NCBI GenBank assembly: GCA_026874595.1
Contig: CM049312.1
Coordinates: 28,476,456-28,540,455, forward strand
Direction of reading: 5' to 3'
From: Sipunculus nudus
Lineage: Eukaryota; Annelida; Sipuncula; Golfingiida; Sipunculidae
DNA length: 64,000 nt
Shown piece by piece: positions 34,352 to 44,541 of this stretch (within the stretch, counting starts at the first letter, position 1; each line of letters begins with the position of its first letter). The notes under the pieces were generated by a model that did no database searches, had not been told where the DNA came from, and saw only the letters and a list, made by a program, of their open reading frames with translations. Both the position numbers and the translations under genes were made by a program.

Positions 34352-34559
34352 TGTATGAAAAAAAGAAAGTTTTCAAAAAAAATCTTTCTTTTTACGATCA
34401 CAATCACTAAATTTAAACTATTTCAAAAATCATCTTATTCACAACATTACATAAACATCTCATTTATAACATTTCATAAACATATCAATAAGCAATCAGC
34501 AAGTACATTGTCTTTCCCTTTAAGGTGTCTGATTTCAAGATTATAATCCAGTAAAAAGA

Positions 34560-35460
34560 AACTCAAACCTCAACAACCTTTGATTTTTATACTTTAACTT
34601 GTTCATGAACGTGAGGGGATTGCTATCAATCAAGACAATGATAAGTTTACCTGAGGAAGTAACATAAACTTCAAATGGTTGCAATGCCAAAATCAAAGCC
34701 AAACAATCTTTTTCAATGGTGGAGTAGTTTTATCTGGTTTGCATTAAATTTTCTAGAAAATAACAAATTGGATGATCTATGTCACCACTGCCTTCTTGTA
34801 ACAACACAGCACCAGCAGCAGTATCACTAGCATCTACAGCTAACTTAAAAGGTACAGAAACGTCTGAAGTTGCTAAAACTGGAGAACTTTTCACAATTGC
34901 CTTCAAATTCTGAAATGCATTTTCACACTGAACATTCCATACAAACATTTCTTTCTGCTTTAACAAATTAGTCAAAGGTTCAGCTACAGCAGTAAAATTT
35001 GGACAAAACTTCCTGTAGTAGCATACCATACCAAGAAAACGCATTATTTGCTTTTTGTTTTCTCGTCTAGGAAATGCAGAAATAGCACTTACTTAAGCAT
35101 CAACAGGTTTTACCTGACCCTGCCCTACAATATGACCCAAAAATGTTATTTGTGCATGACAAATCTCAGATTTGACTAAGTTAACGGTCAGACGTGCTTC
35201 ACGGAGTCTTTCGAAGAGGTCGCAAAGAATTGCAGATGTTCCTCCCAGGTGTCGCTGTACACGATGAGGTCATGAATATATGCGTCGCAGCCCTGAATGT
35301 CCTTGACAACCATATGGATGAATCACTGGAACGTGGCTGGCGAGTTCTTCATGCCAAACGGCATAACTTTATACTGGTGGAGTTCTTGCGACGTCACAAA
35401 TGCGGACACTTATTTCGCTCGTTCTGTCAGCGGAACTGGCCAGAATCGGGAACGTGTCAG
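34560..35460 (-). pseudogene. Reverse transcriptase (C-terminal part) and RNase H, broken
   Basis: Minus strand: MPFGMKNSPATFQ at about 35310-35370, then the catalytic box at 35269-35280 reads Y-I-H-D in place of Y-I-D-D, so one catalytic Asp is lost. The connection domain FLGMVCYYRKFCPNF is at about 35000. RNase H has LAVDASDTAAGAVLLQ near 34810-34860 and a decayed YSTIEKDCLAL segment near 34700. Several frame changes occur. Confidence 0.85.
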
Positions 35461-35985
35461 TCTTGGTGACAGGGTTCAGTTTTCGATAATCTGTGCACAT
35501 ACGGTAACTTCCATCAGGTTTTGGCATAAGAATACAAAATGAACACCAGGTGCTGTTTACTAGGTTCAATAAAATCATTGTCCAGCAAATATTGAACCTT
35601 ATCTTGTATATATTTTTGCTTTTCTGGATTAAGTCTATAAGGATGCTGCTTGACTGCGCTTGCCTCACCAACATCAACATCATGGCAGTATATGTTAGTT
35701 CGCGTTAGAATGTCACTAAACAAATGTTCATAATTCTGCAGCAGGTTCTTGAGGTCTTGTTGTTGTTGTGCGGTAAGGTGTGACAGTTTGTCATCCAGAT
35801 TGTTAAGCACGTCTGAGTTTTTTAGTGGTACTGTTCCACACTGAATATCTACATCACACTTACAATCGGTATTTACTTTAACTGGGTCAGGGTCAGTTTT
35901 TACACAAGTAACAGCAGTAACATTATGTACAACATCTGTGCTATTTCTGTCAGAATATGGTTTCAACATGTTAACATGGCACAGT
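35461..35985 (-). pseudogene. Reverse transcriptase (N-terminal part), broken
   Basis: Minus strand: VKQHPYRLNPEKQKYIQDKV and LLDNDFIEPS near 35570-35650, then a frame change, then MPKPDGSYRMCTDYRKLNPV near 35470-35530. The segment directly upstream reads HVNMLKPYSDR, the end of the integrase, so integrase and RT are joined in the native order. Confidence 0.88.
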
Positions 35986-35999
35986 CGTATTTTCTTACG

Positions 36000-37010
36000 C
36001 CTATCTGGAGTTAACAGTATTTAATTGAAATCACTGACTTTCTTGTCAACAATGTAAGGACCAAAATACCTAGCTTGCAGAGGTCTCCCAGGGATGGATA
36101 GTAGCGCAAGGACCTTTTCGCCAGGCTCAAACGTCCTACTTACACTGTGCTTGTAATATTTTGTTTTCATTTTACTTTGTGCAGATTTTAGTTTTAGACG
36201 TGGCAGTCTCACAACCATTGTGTAGTTTAGCTGTAAAGTCTGAGACATACTGCAATAATCTAAGAGAATCAGGATTTTCACACAAGAGTTTTTCTTTAAG
36301 CAGTTTTAATGGACCTCGAACTGAGTGTCCGAAAACTAGTTCGAAGGGACTGTAACCAAAGTATTATTGAAAAGTTTCTCTGACAGCAACCAGCAACAGG
36401 TCGATTCCTTCATCCCAGTCTTTCTGTGTGTCATAACAATAAGTCCTAATCATGTTTTTAATGTCTGGTGAAAACGCTCGAGGGACTCTCAGGATGGTAT
36501 GGCGAAGAGCTGTACTGTTTTATACCTAGCTAAAGCATAACTTGGAATAAGCCAGCCATTAAATTAAACCCTTGATCAGAATGGACGGGTTTTGTTAATA
36601 CAAAAGTTGTAAAAAAAATTGATCAGAACCTTGACAACACTTTTGGCTTAATTTTGCGCAATGGTATTGCCTCAGGGAACCTGGTAGATGCGCACATAAT
36701 TGTCAGCAAGTATTAATGTCCAAATTTTGTTTTGGGTAGTGGTCCAACACAATCAACAATAATCCTACTTAATGGCTCCTCGAAAGCAGGAATAGGCTTA
36801 ATTTGGGCTGTAGGAGGATTCTGACTGGGCTTGCCTACCATCTAGCATGTATGGCATGATTTACAATATTGTACAACATCTGTCCTGAGGTAAGGCCAAT
36901 AGAATTATGTGCTAACTTTCTGATAAGTTTTATGTATACCTAGATGGCCAGACAAAGGAGCTTCATGTGCCATGCTTAGAATTTCATTACGATAGCTTTT
37001 GGGTATTACT
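36000..37010 (-). pseudogene. Integrase, located upstream of reverse transcriptase, broken
   Basis: Minus strand, in order: zinc domain with SGHLGIHKTYQKV and YCKSCHTC (about 36840-36970), core start IIVDCVGPLPKTK (about 36730-36770), a decayed second block with QGFNLMAGLFQ and YHPES (about 36480-36580), and FELVFGHSVRGPLK (about 36310-36350). The GPY-type module follows, with PGRPLQARYFGPY (about 36050-36095) and TPDRRKKIRLCHVNMLKPY (about 35960-36015). The part carrying the catalytic Glu is disrupted after YHPES. Frame changes and stops are common. Confidence 0.85.
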
Positions 37011-37277
37011 ATTTGATGTTTGATGGCCCACTCATCATCAGCGCATACATCAGGTGGTCGCCATTTACACATAAGCACTCCATTTTTAACATAGAAACAA
37101 ACTGGGTTCTGTGACAGGTCATCTTAATAGGCTGCCCTGGGAAACAAACACGAAATATAAGGGTTCTTATGCTGTCCCGCGATAAGTTCTGACCTTGAAA
37201 ATGCTTCATCCTGTACGGGCGAGTCGTTAGACGAGTCACTAGTGATTCCCAGAGTGTTATTATCTGGACCATTATCC

Positions 37278-37726
37278 TCATGTGTGTATTTTCTCGGCCA
37301 TAGATCTAGTTACAGCACATGAAGGATACAAACCAGGAATTTCCTGACTTTCAGGATCAGTGTCCCGATCAAGTGACGGCTTTTCTGTCACTATTGGTAA
37401 GGTCTGTACTTTGTCACCTGCAACATCATTGCCTAGTAGCAACTGAATTCCCTTAAAAGCTATTGTAGTTATTGTGCCCACAGTAATTTTCCCAGAAATC
37501 AAATCTGATTTTCAACTGAAGTGTGCTTGTCTGAAAACACACAATCATCAAGTGCATGTGCACCAGTAAAAGACCTATTAGAAAATGGCAAAGTGTTTGC
37601 TAACATTAGAGTTTGGCCTGAACCAGTGTCCCTCAAAATTCTAATAGGGGTAGAATCTGAAAAATCACTTGAAAACGACACAAAACCGTCATATGAATGG
37701 CCCAAATAACTCCATTTCAGACTCAA
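37278..37726 (-). pseudogene. Aspartic protease region, broken
   Basis: Minus strand: PIRILRDTGSGQTLML (about 37610-37660) holds the D-T-G active site. After a frame change, QLLLGNDVAGDKVQ (about 37400-37445) is the usual later box. The two parts lie in different frames. Confidence 0.8.
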
Positions 37727-37739
37727 GAGAGGAAGCTAC

Positions 37740-38886
37740 TACCTCAACCTCATCAAACAAAGAACTGACACTGACAGTGTCAGTCATAAAATCTTTTTTT
37801 CAGATTCACTAAAGGAATCTTCATCCTTTTTACAATCAAACTCCTCATGAGTGTCAACAGAGGAATTTTCCGCAGCAGAAACAAACTTGACCTGGCCTCG
37901 TATCAAATACTCTCGCAAGAGTCATAAAAAGCCTTATTTAGTGGATACTCCTCGCAGGAGTGTTGAAAGGATCTAGCCTTATTAAATCCCTCGCAGGAAT
38001 CAAATGAGGTTTTTACCCCGCAGGCTTAGGATTCTTCTTTGGAGTCAGACGGCACGTTGGCCTCCGTAGCAGGTTTCAAGAAAAGTTTTAACATCTGCTT
38101 TAATACAGCGCTTAAATTCTTCAAGCAAAATCAACTGGCGCAAATTGTCATAATCTTTCATTACATTTTCAGAACTACAACAGCGATCAAACAACTGCTC
38201 TTTTGTCCTAGCAAATTCTACGTAGGTCTGATTTTTGCGCTTTTCCCAATTTCTGAATTTTTGGCATTAAGCCTCCGGAACTAACTCATAACCTTTTAGT
38301 ATTAACCGTTTAACCTGGTCATAGTCAGCAGCGGCTTCTACTGAAAGCTCTGTATAAATTATCTGGTCTTGGTAGTCAATACACTTAGCATAGTCCAATA
38401 TTCCTTAGGCCATTTTAAATTTTCAGCTACCTTCTCAGGGTGTTAGAAATATTTATCAACCTCTTTTTCATGATAAGGTGGGACAAGTCTAATGTGTTAA
38501 GTAATATCAAAACTGGTGATGTTGCATGTAGACTGTTGTAATATACGTCTTTCTAACTCCAGTCGTTTTAACTCAATTTCTTTTTTTTTCTTATAATCCT
38601 GCTCATGTTGCATTTCTCACTTTTTTTTATTCCAACTGCAACAGTAAGGCTGTCATTTTTTTGTCTCCACTTCACTCTCTTCAATTAATCCTCTGCTGAC
38701 TAGATCTTGCATGATATTAGCAATAATATCAGGCTTTCTCAAAGCTTTTTTCACACCTAGCCTTAAGTGTTCTCCCAAACGCAACAACTGCTCTTTTGTC
38801 AACTGTTCAAGTGGATCAGGGTCTGGATCTTCCACAAATGTCTCAGGTTTGAAATCCGCCATATTAAGATGTTGAAACAATAACAA
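37740..38886 (-). pseudogene. gag region of the minus-strand element, broken
   Basis: The start 38653-38886 (MADFKPETFVEDPDPDPLEQ, then LTKEQLLRLGEHL, VKKALRKPDIIANIM) resembles the SAP-like N-terminal module of gag proteins in this kind of element. Further on, several frames together show a decayed SCAN-like gag (LKWPKEYWTML, near 38380-38430). Tandem cysteine-containing stretches at 37860-38030 may be the remains of zinc motifs. Confidence 0.65.
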
Positions 38887-39005
38887 AACGCCACTGAGAT
38901 AAACCTTGTAAACAATGTAATGTATACAGTGTGTAATCTTGTAAACAATGTATTGTAAACAATGTGTCTAGGTCAAGGCCTAATAAATTTTCAAAACTAT
39001 TAAGC

Positions 39006-39023
39006 ATCCCGGACGAGCCCCCA
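39006..39023 (-). promoter_or_regulatory. Primer-binding site, tRNA-Pro type
   Basis: The + strand reads ATCCCGGACGAGCCCCCA, i.e. TGGGGGCTCGTCCGGGAT in the element's direction, six bases inside the 5' LTR. It is an exact complement of the 3' end of tRNA-Pro, and is the primer site known from gammaretroviruses. Confidence 0.88.
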
Positions 39024-39029
39024 GTTTTA

Positions 39030-39298
39030 TGTTACGGAACCTAATAACAACAAATCACGCAGTCGTGAGCATAAATTTTGTTACGGAAATAAATAAAAAA
39101 ATCTGTAACACTAGGCTGCGTGAAATGTCTAAGGAAATGCCAGGGAAATGAATAAAGAAGTCATTGGGTTTTTGTTAACAAATAATTATAATTTATTCTT
39201 AAAACAATCCTAACATTACAATACACTAAATCAATACAATTACACAGTAAAACAATAAAAATGTACAGTACCAGAGTGTCCAGATCCTGGGCTTTTCT
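39030..39298 (-). repeat. 5' LTR of the minus-strand element, truncated
   Basis: TGTTACGGAACC onward matches 33578-33790, including GAGCATAAATTTTGTTA, TAACAAATAATTATAATTTATTCTTAAAA and TGTACAGTACCAGAG. It stops near 39298, so about 500 bases of the outer (U3) side are missing. Confidence 0.8.
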
Positions 39299-39339
39299 CA
39301 TATCCTCCGAGTTATGGGGCTCGTAAGTCCCCCCAAGAA

Positions 39340-40045
39340 TAACTGTATCTGCAAAAACATAGTTTTGAGGATACTATGTTGTTTGCGCGGGTTCCACCGC
39401 CGCCGCATTTGTTTCCGGATAACTCCTCTGAGACCCTTAACCGATTTTCCCGAAACCTGGCACAGTTGTTCCCTTACCTATGTACATGTGCATTACAAAG
39501 ACAGGTGGCACCACCTGCCGTCCTTTGTGTGCATTACGAATATGGATGTCTCTCAGATAACAACCCATATCTCAGAGGCGGTTGAATGTTTTGAGCTGAA
39601 TGTGTGCATGTCTATAGATTTTGGATCTGTCCATCTCGTAATCGCGACTGGTGGCGCCACCTACAATACCTTTTGCGTAGCATCAATCTGTGCATTTGCA
39701 ATTTGTTCGTCTTAGTGGTTCTTCTATATATTGGTTTGAGATTGTGCATGTCCATGGATCCTCGACACCTTAATCCCGTGAACGAGACTGGTGGCGTCAC
39801 CTACAATATCTTTAGCGTAGCCTCAATCTGTGAATTTGCCATCTGTTCGTCTTAGTGGTTCTTCCATGTATTGAGTTATAATTGTGCATGTCCATAGATC
39901 CTTGACACCTCAGTCCCGTAAACAAGGCTGGTTTCGCCGTCTACAGTCGTTTTTGCGTGGTGTCCTTATGTACAAGTGCTTCGGGTGAAAATTGCTCATA
40001 TTTCAGGAGTGGTTCAAGATAGTGGCCTGAAATTTGGCATGTCCA
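39340..40045. repeat. Interspersed repeat with GGTGGCGCCACC units (family C)
   Basis: Related units with ACTGGTGGCGCCACCTACAATA, CGTAGC.TCAATCTGTG and CATGTCCATAGATC recur at about 39600, 39730 and 39860. The same style recurs at 59130-60700. Confidence 0.65.
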
Positions 40046-40059
40046 GTGACATGATCAGT

Positions 40060-40209
40060 AACGTCCGGGGTGTCGTCATCATGACACATAAGAGCCCTCT
40101 CATTTCATCGAAATACTTTACGGGACTTTGACGTTTTAATGAACACTAACGTCCGGGGTATCGTCATCGCGACACATAAGAGCCACTCCTCATCTTATCC
40201 GGAACAAAG
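40060..40209 (+). pseudogene. Two decayed exon-4 pieces of an SDR gene (relic B)
   Basis: At 40060 the sequence encodes NVRGVVIMTHKS and at 40139 MNTNVRGIVIATHKS. Both match MNTNVRGVVMLTHKA in exon 4 of SDR1. The second piece begins further upstream (DFDVLMNTNV, from about 40124) and ends at AAAG|GTTTGT (40209), where SDR1 has AAAG|GTCAGT. The two pieces lie about 80 bases apart, so part of the exon was duplicated during decay. Confidence 0.75.
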
Positions 40210-41817
40210 GTTTGTTTTTAGTGGTAAACATGATAATGAAAATGGTAAAGATAATGATGTATTTCTTATAAACCTATTTATATTTGCATGTAATTTGTCT
40301 GTTGTCTGACGTTATCTGTCTATTCAAAATACAATATTTAAATATTGACTCTGTGATGTGTTTTACAAACCTTAGTCTGAGCAAGATGGCAAGGTAAACT
40401 TTTCAGATTTATCGGAAAATTACAAATACGCCTTACGCTATTAATATATAGATGACATGCTGCCACCTTGCGAGATATCAGTAAACAAGGCAAATCATAA
40501 CTCCTACATAATATAATAGCTGCCTTGGCGGCACATGTCGGGTACCCAACTAGTTTCTCCAACAGACGCCAGGTGCCGCTACTGCTTCGCTATGCACCAG
40601 TACGTCTGTTATTGGACGTCATTTTTTCAAGAATCTTACAAAACGGAAGTCTTGTTTTAGCATGCGCAAGGAAACCCTCCTAGCATCGGAGGTTAATGTA
40701 GCATGGACGCGCCCTTGCACAGACCCACAAAAGAGTCAGTTTCCAACAAATTTTTAAGGATTAGGCCTATCTTTTCCACACAAACAACAGTGGTGTTTAC
40801 ATGTATTTTTGGGGGTCTGCCGGGTCTTTATTATTTAGATCGTTACGGTATGTATTTATCGGATTCAGGATATCAAATGCATCTTTATTCCATTAACATG
40901 TCCCACCGTCAACTGAAAACTAATGATAAAAGAAATATTTTTGTGCCTATATATACGTATTTGTGTGTTTACATTTATATGTTTATGTCCATATGGAGGT
41001 GGTAACAGAGCCAGGTCTATACTGCACTATACACACACCATATTTTTCTATTGATACACCTGAAACAGGTCAAGGCAGTCTCCTTTTTTATCCTATAAAT
41101 ATATCAAGGATTATGTAAGGGCAAGGCGCTACTGTATACAAATCACCCGTACCTGGGATAAGTTTCTCTTTTGGAGGCGCGTAGGCAATTTCGGAGGCAA
41201 CCTGTGTTTTGTTTAATGCAGAAGTGTCGACCAACACCACCTTGAGCAGAATGTTTTCATCTTTTGTTAATCTTTAATCCGAGATTCTGCAAGCATCTAA
41301 ATTCATCTGATCAAATTATACATTTGCATTAATCAATTTCACTTAACATCTGTGTTGAATGAATTAAACATGAGCATCACAAAACCAAATACGTTTACAA
41401 CCTATTTGCATCCAAATAACAAAAGATAAAACAGTCAAGTTGATGTCATTTGGAAATATACGTCATAATTGCTATGAATGTGACAGTAAAGGTAAACAGA
41501 AATAGCATACAACGGCTCATTTCATGGGTAGTTTTCTCCTAGTTCCCTAGTTCTGAGGGAGGACTAACCTGGATGTTGTAGTCTATGCTGTAGCTTATGT
41601 TCATTTTTTTCATTGTCATTATAACTTAATTTAATAATCTAAACCATCTCATCTGCAGCTCGCGATTAATTAGGAGACCCGTCTTGAAGCAGATGAAAAG
41701 GTATCAATATACCTTTTGTCATTCATATAAATGTATACCTGCTGATAAGTTTATTTTGTCTTACACACGGAGGATAGCTGTATGAGAGAATATATCTGTT
41801 TTAACAGTTCTGAGATA
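40210..41817. other. Relic intron or intergenic sequence
   Basis: No gene is supported. The open frame at 40703-41005 has no recognisable domain. Confidence 0.4.
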
Positions 41818-41987
41818 TGCAGAAAAAGCTTCATTCGATGGGTAGTCTTGGAAAGGTGGAGGAGGTCGCTAAGTCGATTGCTTTCCTGGCTTCTGACCAA
41901 GCTTCTTTTATTAATAGAGCTCTGGTGATGGTTGACGGGGGTTGCTGCCACGTTACACCATCGTCTGCCTCAGGACCAATTGTGTAG
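41818..41987 (+). pseudogene. Decayed last exon of an SDR gene (relic B)
   Basis: Begins after the acceptor TTTTAACAG and reads, after an early in-frame TGA (second codon), DMQKKLHSMGSLGKVEEV, AKSIAFLASDQASFINRAL, VMVDGG and SASGPIV, then TAG. It matches SDR1 exon 9 throughout. Apart from that stop the frame is open, so decay is mild compared with relic A. No intact central exons were found upstream. Confidence 0.85.
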
Positions 41988-42199
41988 TGGAGGGGATATC
42001 TTGTTTCATGACTATCGGTCGTATGACAAAATTCCTAGCCCTATAACAGCTACATATTACCGCGTGGTCGTAAATCTGTAAAGATCGGATTGTTAAGATG
42101 ATCGCTAGAATTAGAGGTTTGTTACGTATTCTTTCTTGGAACTGGATAACAGACTCCCCTGTGTATAAGCACACTTTTTAAGGAACAAGCGGGTGACGA

Positions 42200-42262
42200 G
42201 GAGCTGATCTCTGGTAGCTCAGTGGTAGAGCAACTGACCAAAAATCAGAAGTGAACCGACCT
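42200..42262 (+). ncRNA. tRNA-like 5' half, probably a SINE or tRNA relic
   Basis: TGGTAGCTCAGTGGTAGAGC is a perfect A-box style D-arm, and CTGACC..AAAATCAG could form the anticodon stem-loop. No B box (GGTTCGAATCC) follows, so it is not a working tRNA gene. Confidence 0.5.
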
Positions 42263-42329
42263 TTAAGTTTATCATTGTTCCGTCTCTCTACCCTAGATAT
42301 ATCGTATTGATTTTTTTCTAAATATCCAA

Positions 42330-42750
42330 TGTGTACATTCTATGGACTGCTGTAAATGGATTTGTGCATTCTATTGACTACTATAAATGGATGTGTGCAT
42401 TCCATGGACTGCTGTAAATGGATGTGTGCATTCTATGGACTGCGATAAAAGGATGTGTGCATTCTATGGACTGCTGTAAATGGATGTGTGCATTCTATGG
42501 ACTGCTGTTAATGGATGTGTGCATTGTATGGACTGCTGTTAATGGATGTGTGCATTGTATGGACTGCTGTAAATGGATGTGTGCATTGTATGGACTGCTG
42601 TAAATGGATGTGCGCATTCTATGGACTGCTATAAATGGATGTGTGCATTCTATGGACTGCTGTAAATGAATGTGTGCATTCTATGGACTGCTGTAAATGT
42701 ATGTGTGCATTCTATGGACTGCTGTAAATGGATGTGTGCTTTCTTACGGT
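42330..42750. repeat. 31-bp minisatellite, about 13 units
   Basis: Unit TGGATGTGTGCATTCTATGG plus ACTGCTGTAAA. Units start at 42388, 42419, 42450, 42481, 42512, 42543, 42574, 42605, 42636, 42667 and 42698, with more diverged ones before and after. Three units make 31 codons, which explains the long open frames on both strands. Confidence 0.95.
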
Positions 42751-43794
42751 TATACCACAGAATGTGTACATGATACATTCCGAATTTATAAAGGATCTCA
42801 ATGTAAAATAGCAAATCGTTAATGAACTTTATGAACTTTAAAGCTGTCAAACAAAACATTTCTTGATACTACTCCTGGGAATTACACATATTTAAATGAA
42901 TTAATTAAACAGAATCCTGGACACGGTAGAGGTATTATGTATACCCCGTAGTGTTAAAAATATCATTCGGCTTCTATCAGACTGTTGACATGATATTTAA
43001 ATATCTAAATTTAAACCTGTCTATCTTAACATATTCTCAAAAAAAGTATTGGTATCAGTAAGTTATGATATATATCTACAGTATTTTAACATACAATATT
43101 TTTTATGTGAATACTGCTCAAATTTTATAGTAAAATACATCGGTCTGAGACTAAACATTTTTAGAAGAAGATTTTTTACATCAATGTATATATCTACATG
43201 TTACATAAAAATATGAATAAGATAATTGGATAAACATATACCATTAATTATGTATATCACTTATTTTTTTTAACCAGAGTATTGATAAAAAGGTATATTT
43301 TTACACTGTATCGACAAACTGTTAACGTGTTAAGCGAATAAATTTACATGTATTTGTCAAACAAGTCTTTTAACTTGTTTTTACGTCATACACGAATACA
43401 TTCAATGACTTGAGCAATAGTATGTACACACCCCAAGATATCTGAATTTCAGGGGCGTCAAAACAGGGGAGATGGGGGTATATACCACCCCCCCCCCCAT
43501 TTAGCAAGGGGGATGGTCAATGTAATCATCCCCCTGCTATTCTGGGAATAATGTCTATAAATCTGAAAAGATATATGTCCCTATATTGGAAAAGATATAT
43601 AATAATTATTAGAATAATAGACTTCAGAGTCTATTATGAAATATTATATATTTAAACCTGATTAGGATTTAATCTATATTGGAAACATAATCCCTTATTT
43701 TTTAAAAACCTTATTCTTTGGAGCGTGTTACATAGACAAAAAAAATAGTATACATAAATATATATATACATTGAATATTTTAATTATATACCGT
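42751..43794. other. Intergenic, no supported gene
   Basis: AT-rich. A C-rich stretch near 43440-43530 (CAGGGGCGTCAAAACAGGGG to CCCCCTGCTATTC) looks like another short repeat. Nothing else is seen. Confidence 0.4.
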
Positions 43795-43945
43795 AATTCC
43801 TTGATCAGACGCCGGACCTTAAATAGTCGCCTGCCTTTTTTAGTCGCCGGGGCAAAACAATGTCTCAGAAAAATAAACGCCGGCCTAAAATATACGCCAG
43901 TCTTGTTCAGAGGCTAGGTGTCAGAGTAGTTTCCATGTCTGCAGC
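43795..43945. repeat. GACGCCGG repeat (family D), copy 1
   Basis: Words such as CCGGACCTTAAATAGTCGCCTGCC, GTCGCCGGGGCAAA and AAATAAACGCCGGCC. The same series (CGGCCTTAAATAGAAGCCTGCC, CACCGGGTCAAA, AAATAAACGCCCGG) occurs at 51255-51372. Confidence 0.65.
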
Positions 43946-44541
43946 CATATGTCTTTTCTCGTTATTATAAATGGTGCATTTGCCGGTCAAATAGAACAGT
44001 AATTGTTGAGATATTTGGCTAGTATTTGTATTGATAATACGTTTAATTCCTGTATTATTATTTTTTATCACGTGCATGCCTGTTGGTTTCCATAACTGAC
44101 AAAAATATTCCTGATTCGTCCATTATGATTAAGCCGATCACGGATCCTAGTAAACACTTCACAAATACGTCAGCAGTGAGAAGGCTAACACTATCAGTAT
44201 GTCAAGCAAGGTTAAAATAGTACTGCTTGACACAAGGAATACAACGTGGTTCAGTGAGAGTCTACCTCACAGATGGTTACACAGAACTGTTCAAATACGT
44301 TTGGGTACATATTTCTAGTGTAGCCTGAAGACAACAAACGATGGTGTCAAGCGGAACAAATTGTAGCCACTGTCAAGCCAAGTTATACCCCTTGCTTTCA
44401 GTTTTGAAGCGTTTATATGCACGTACCCAATTAAACCAAAACCACGCCTCCGGGATAATCATACAAGTTATCAATAGTATTTACTCTTGTATACAACTAT
44501 ACATTCAGAGGAATATTCCCGGCAATAAACGTCGCTATCAG
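43946..44541. other. Intergenic, no supported gene
   Basis: No feature recognised. Confidence 0.35.

Larger units (their letters stand above)
33578..39298 (-). mobile_element. Decayed Ty3/gypsy element with Gmr1-like gene order
   Basis: Read right to left: truncated 5' LTR, tRNA-Pro primer site, gag with SAP-like and SCAN-like parts, protease, integrase, reverse transcriptase, RNase H, purine tract, 3' LTR. The integrase lies before RT, as in Ty1/copia, while its GPY-type module and the RT are of gypsy style. That combination defines the Gmr1-like group described first from fish and other deuterostomes. Every frame is broken many times, so this is an old dead copy. Both flanks (33300 and 39299) are pieces of the same family B repeat, which suggests insertion into such a repeat. 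Confidence 0.88.

Noticed and set aside
34134-34410. Overlapping open frames on both strands near 34.2 kb
   Set aside because: They lie inside the 3' LTR of the minus-strand retrotransposon and show no known motif.
40703-41005. 100-codon frame with a hydrophobic stretch
   Set aside because: No recognisable domain or splice context; it lies in relic or intergenic sequence.
42200-42262. Functional tRNA gene
   Set aside because: The B box and T-arm are absent, so only the 5' half is tRNA-like.
42330-42750. Repeat protein with MDCCKWMCALYGLL-type units
   Set aside because: The 31-bp minisatellite keeps frames open by chance on both strands; no start context or conservation supports coding.
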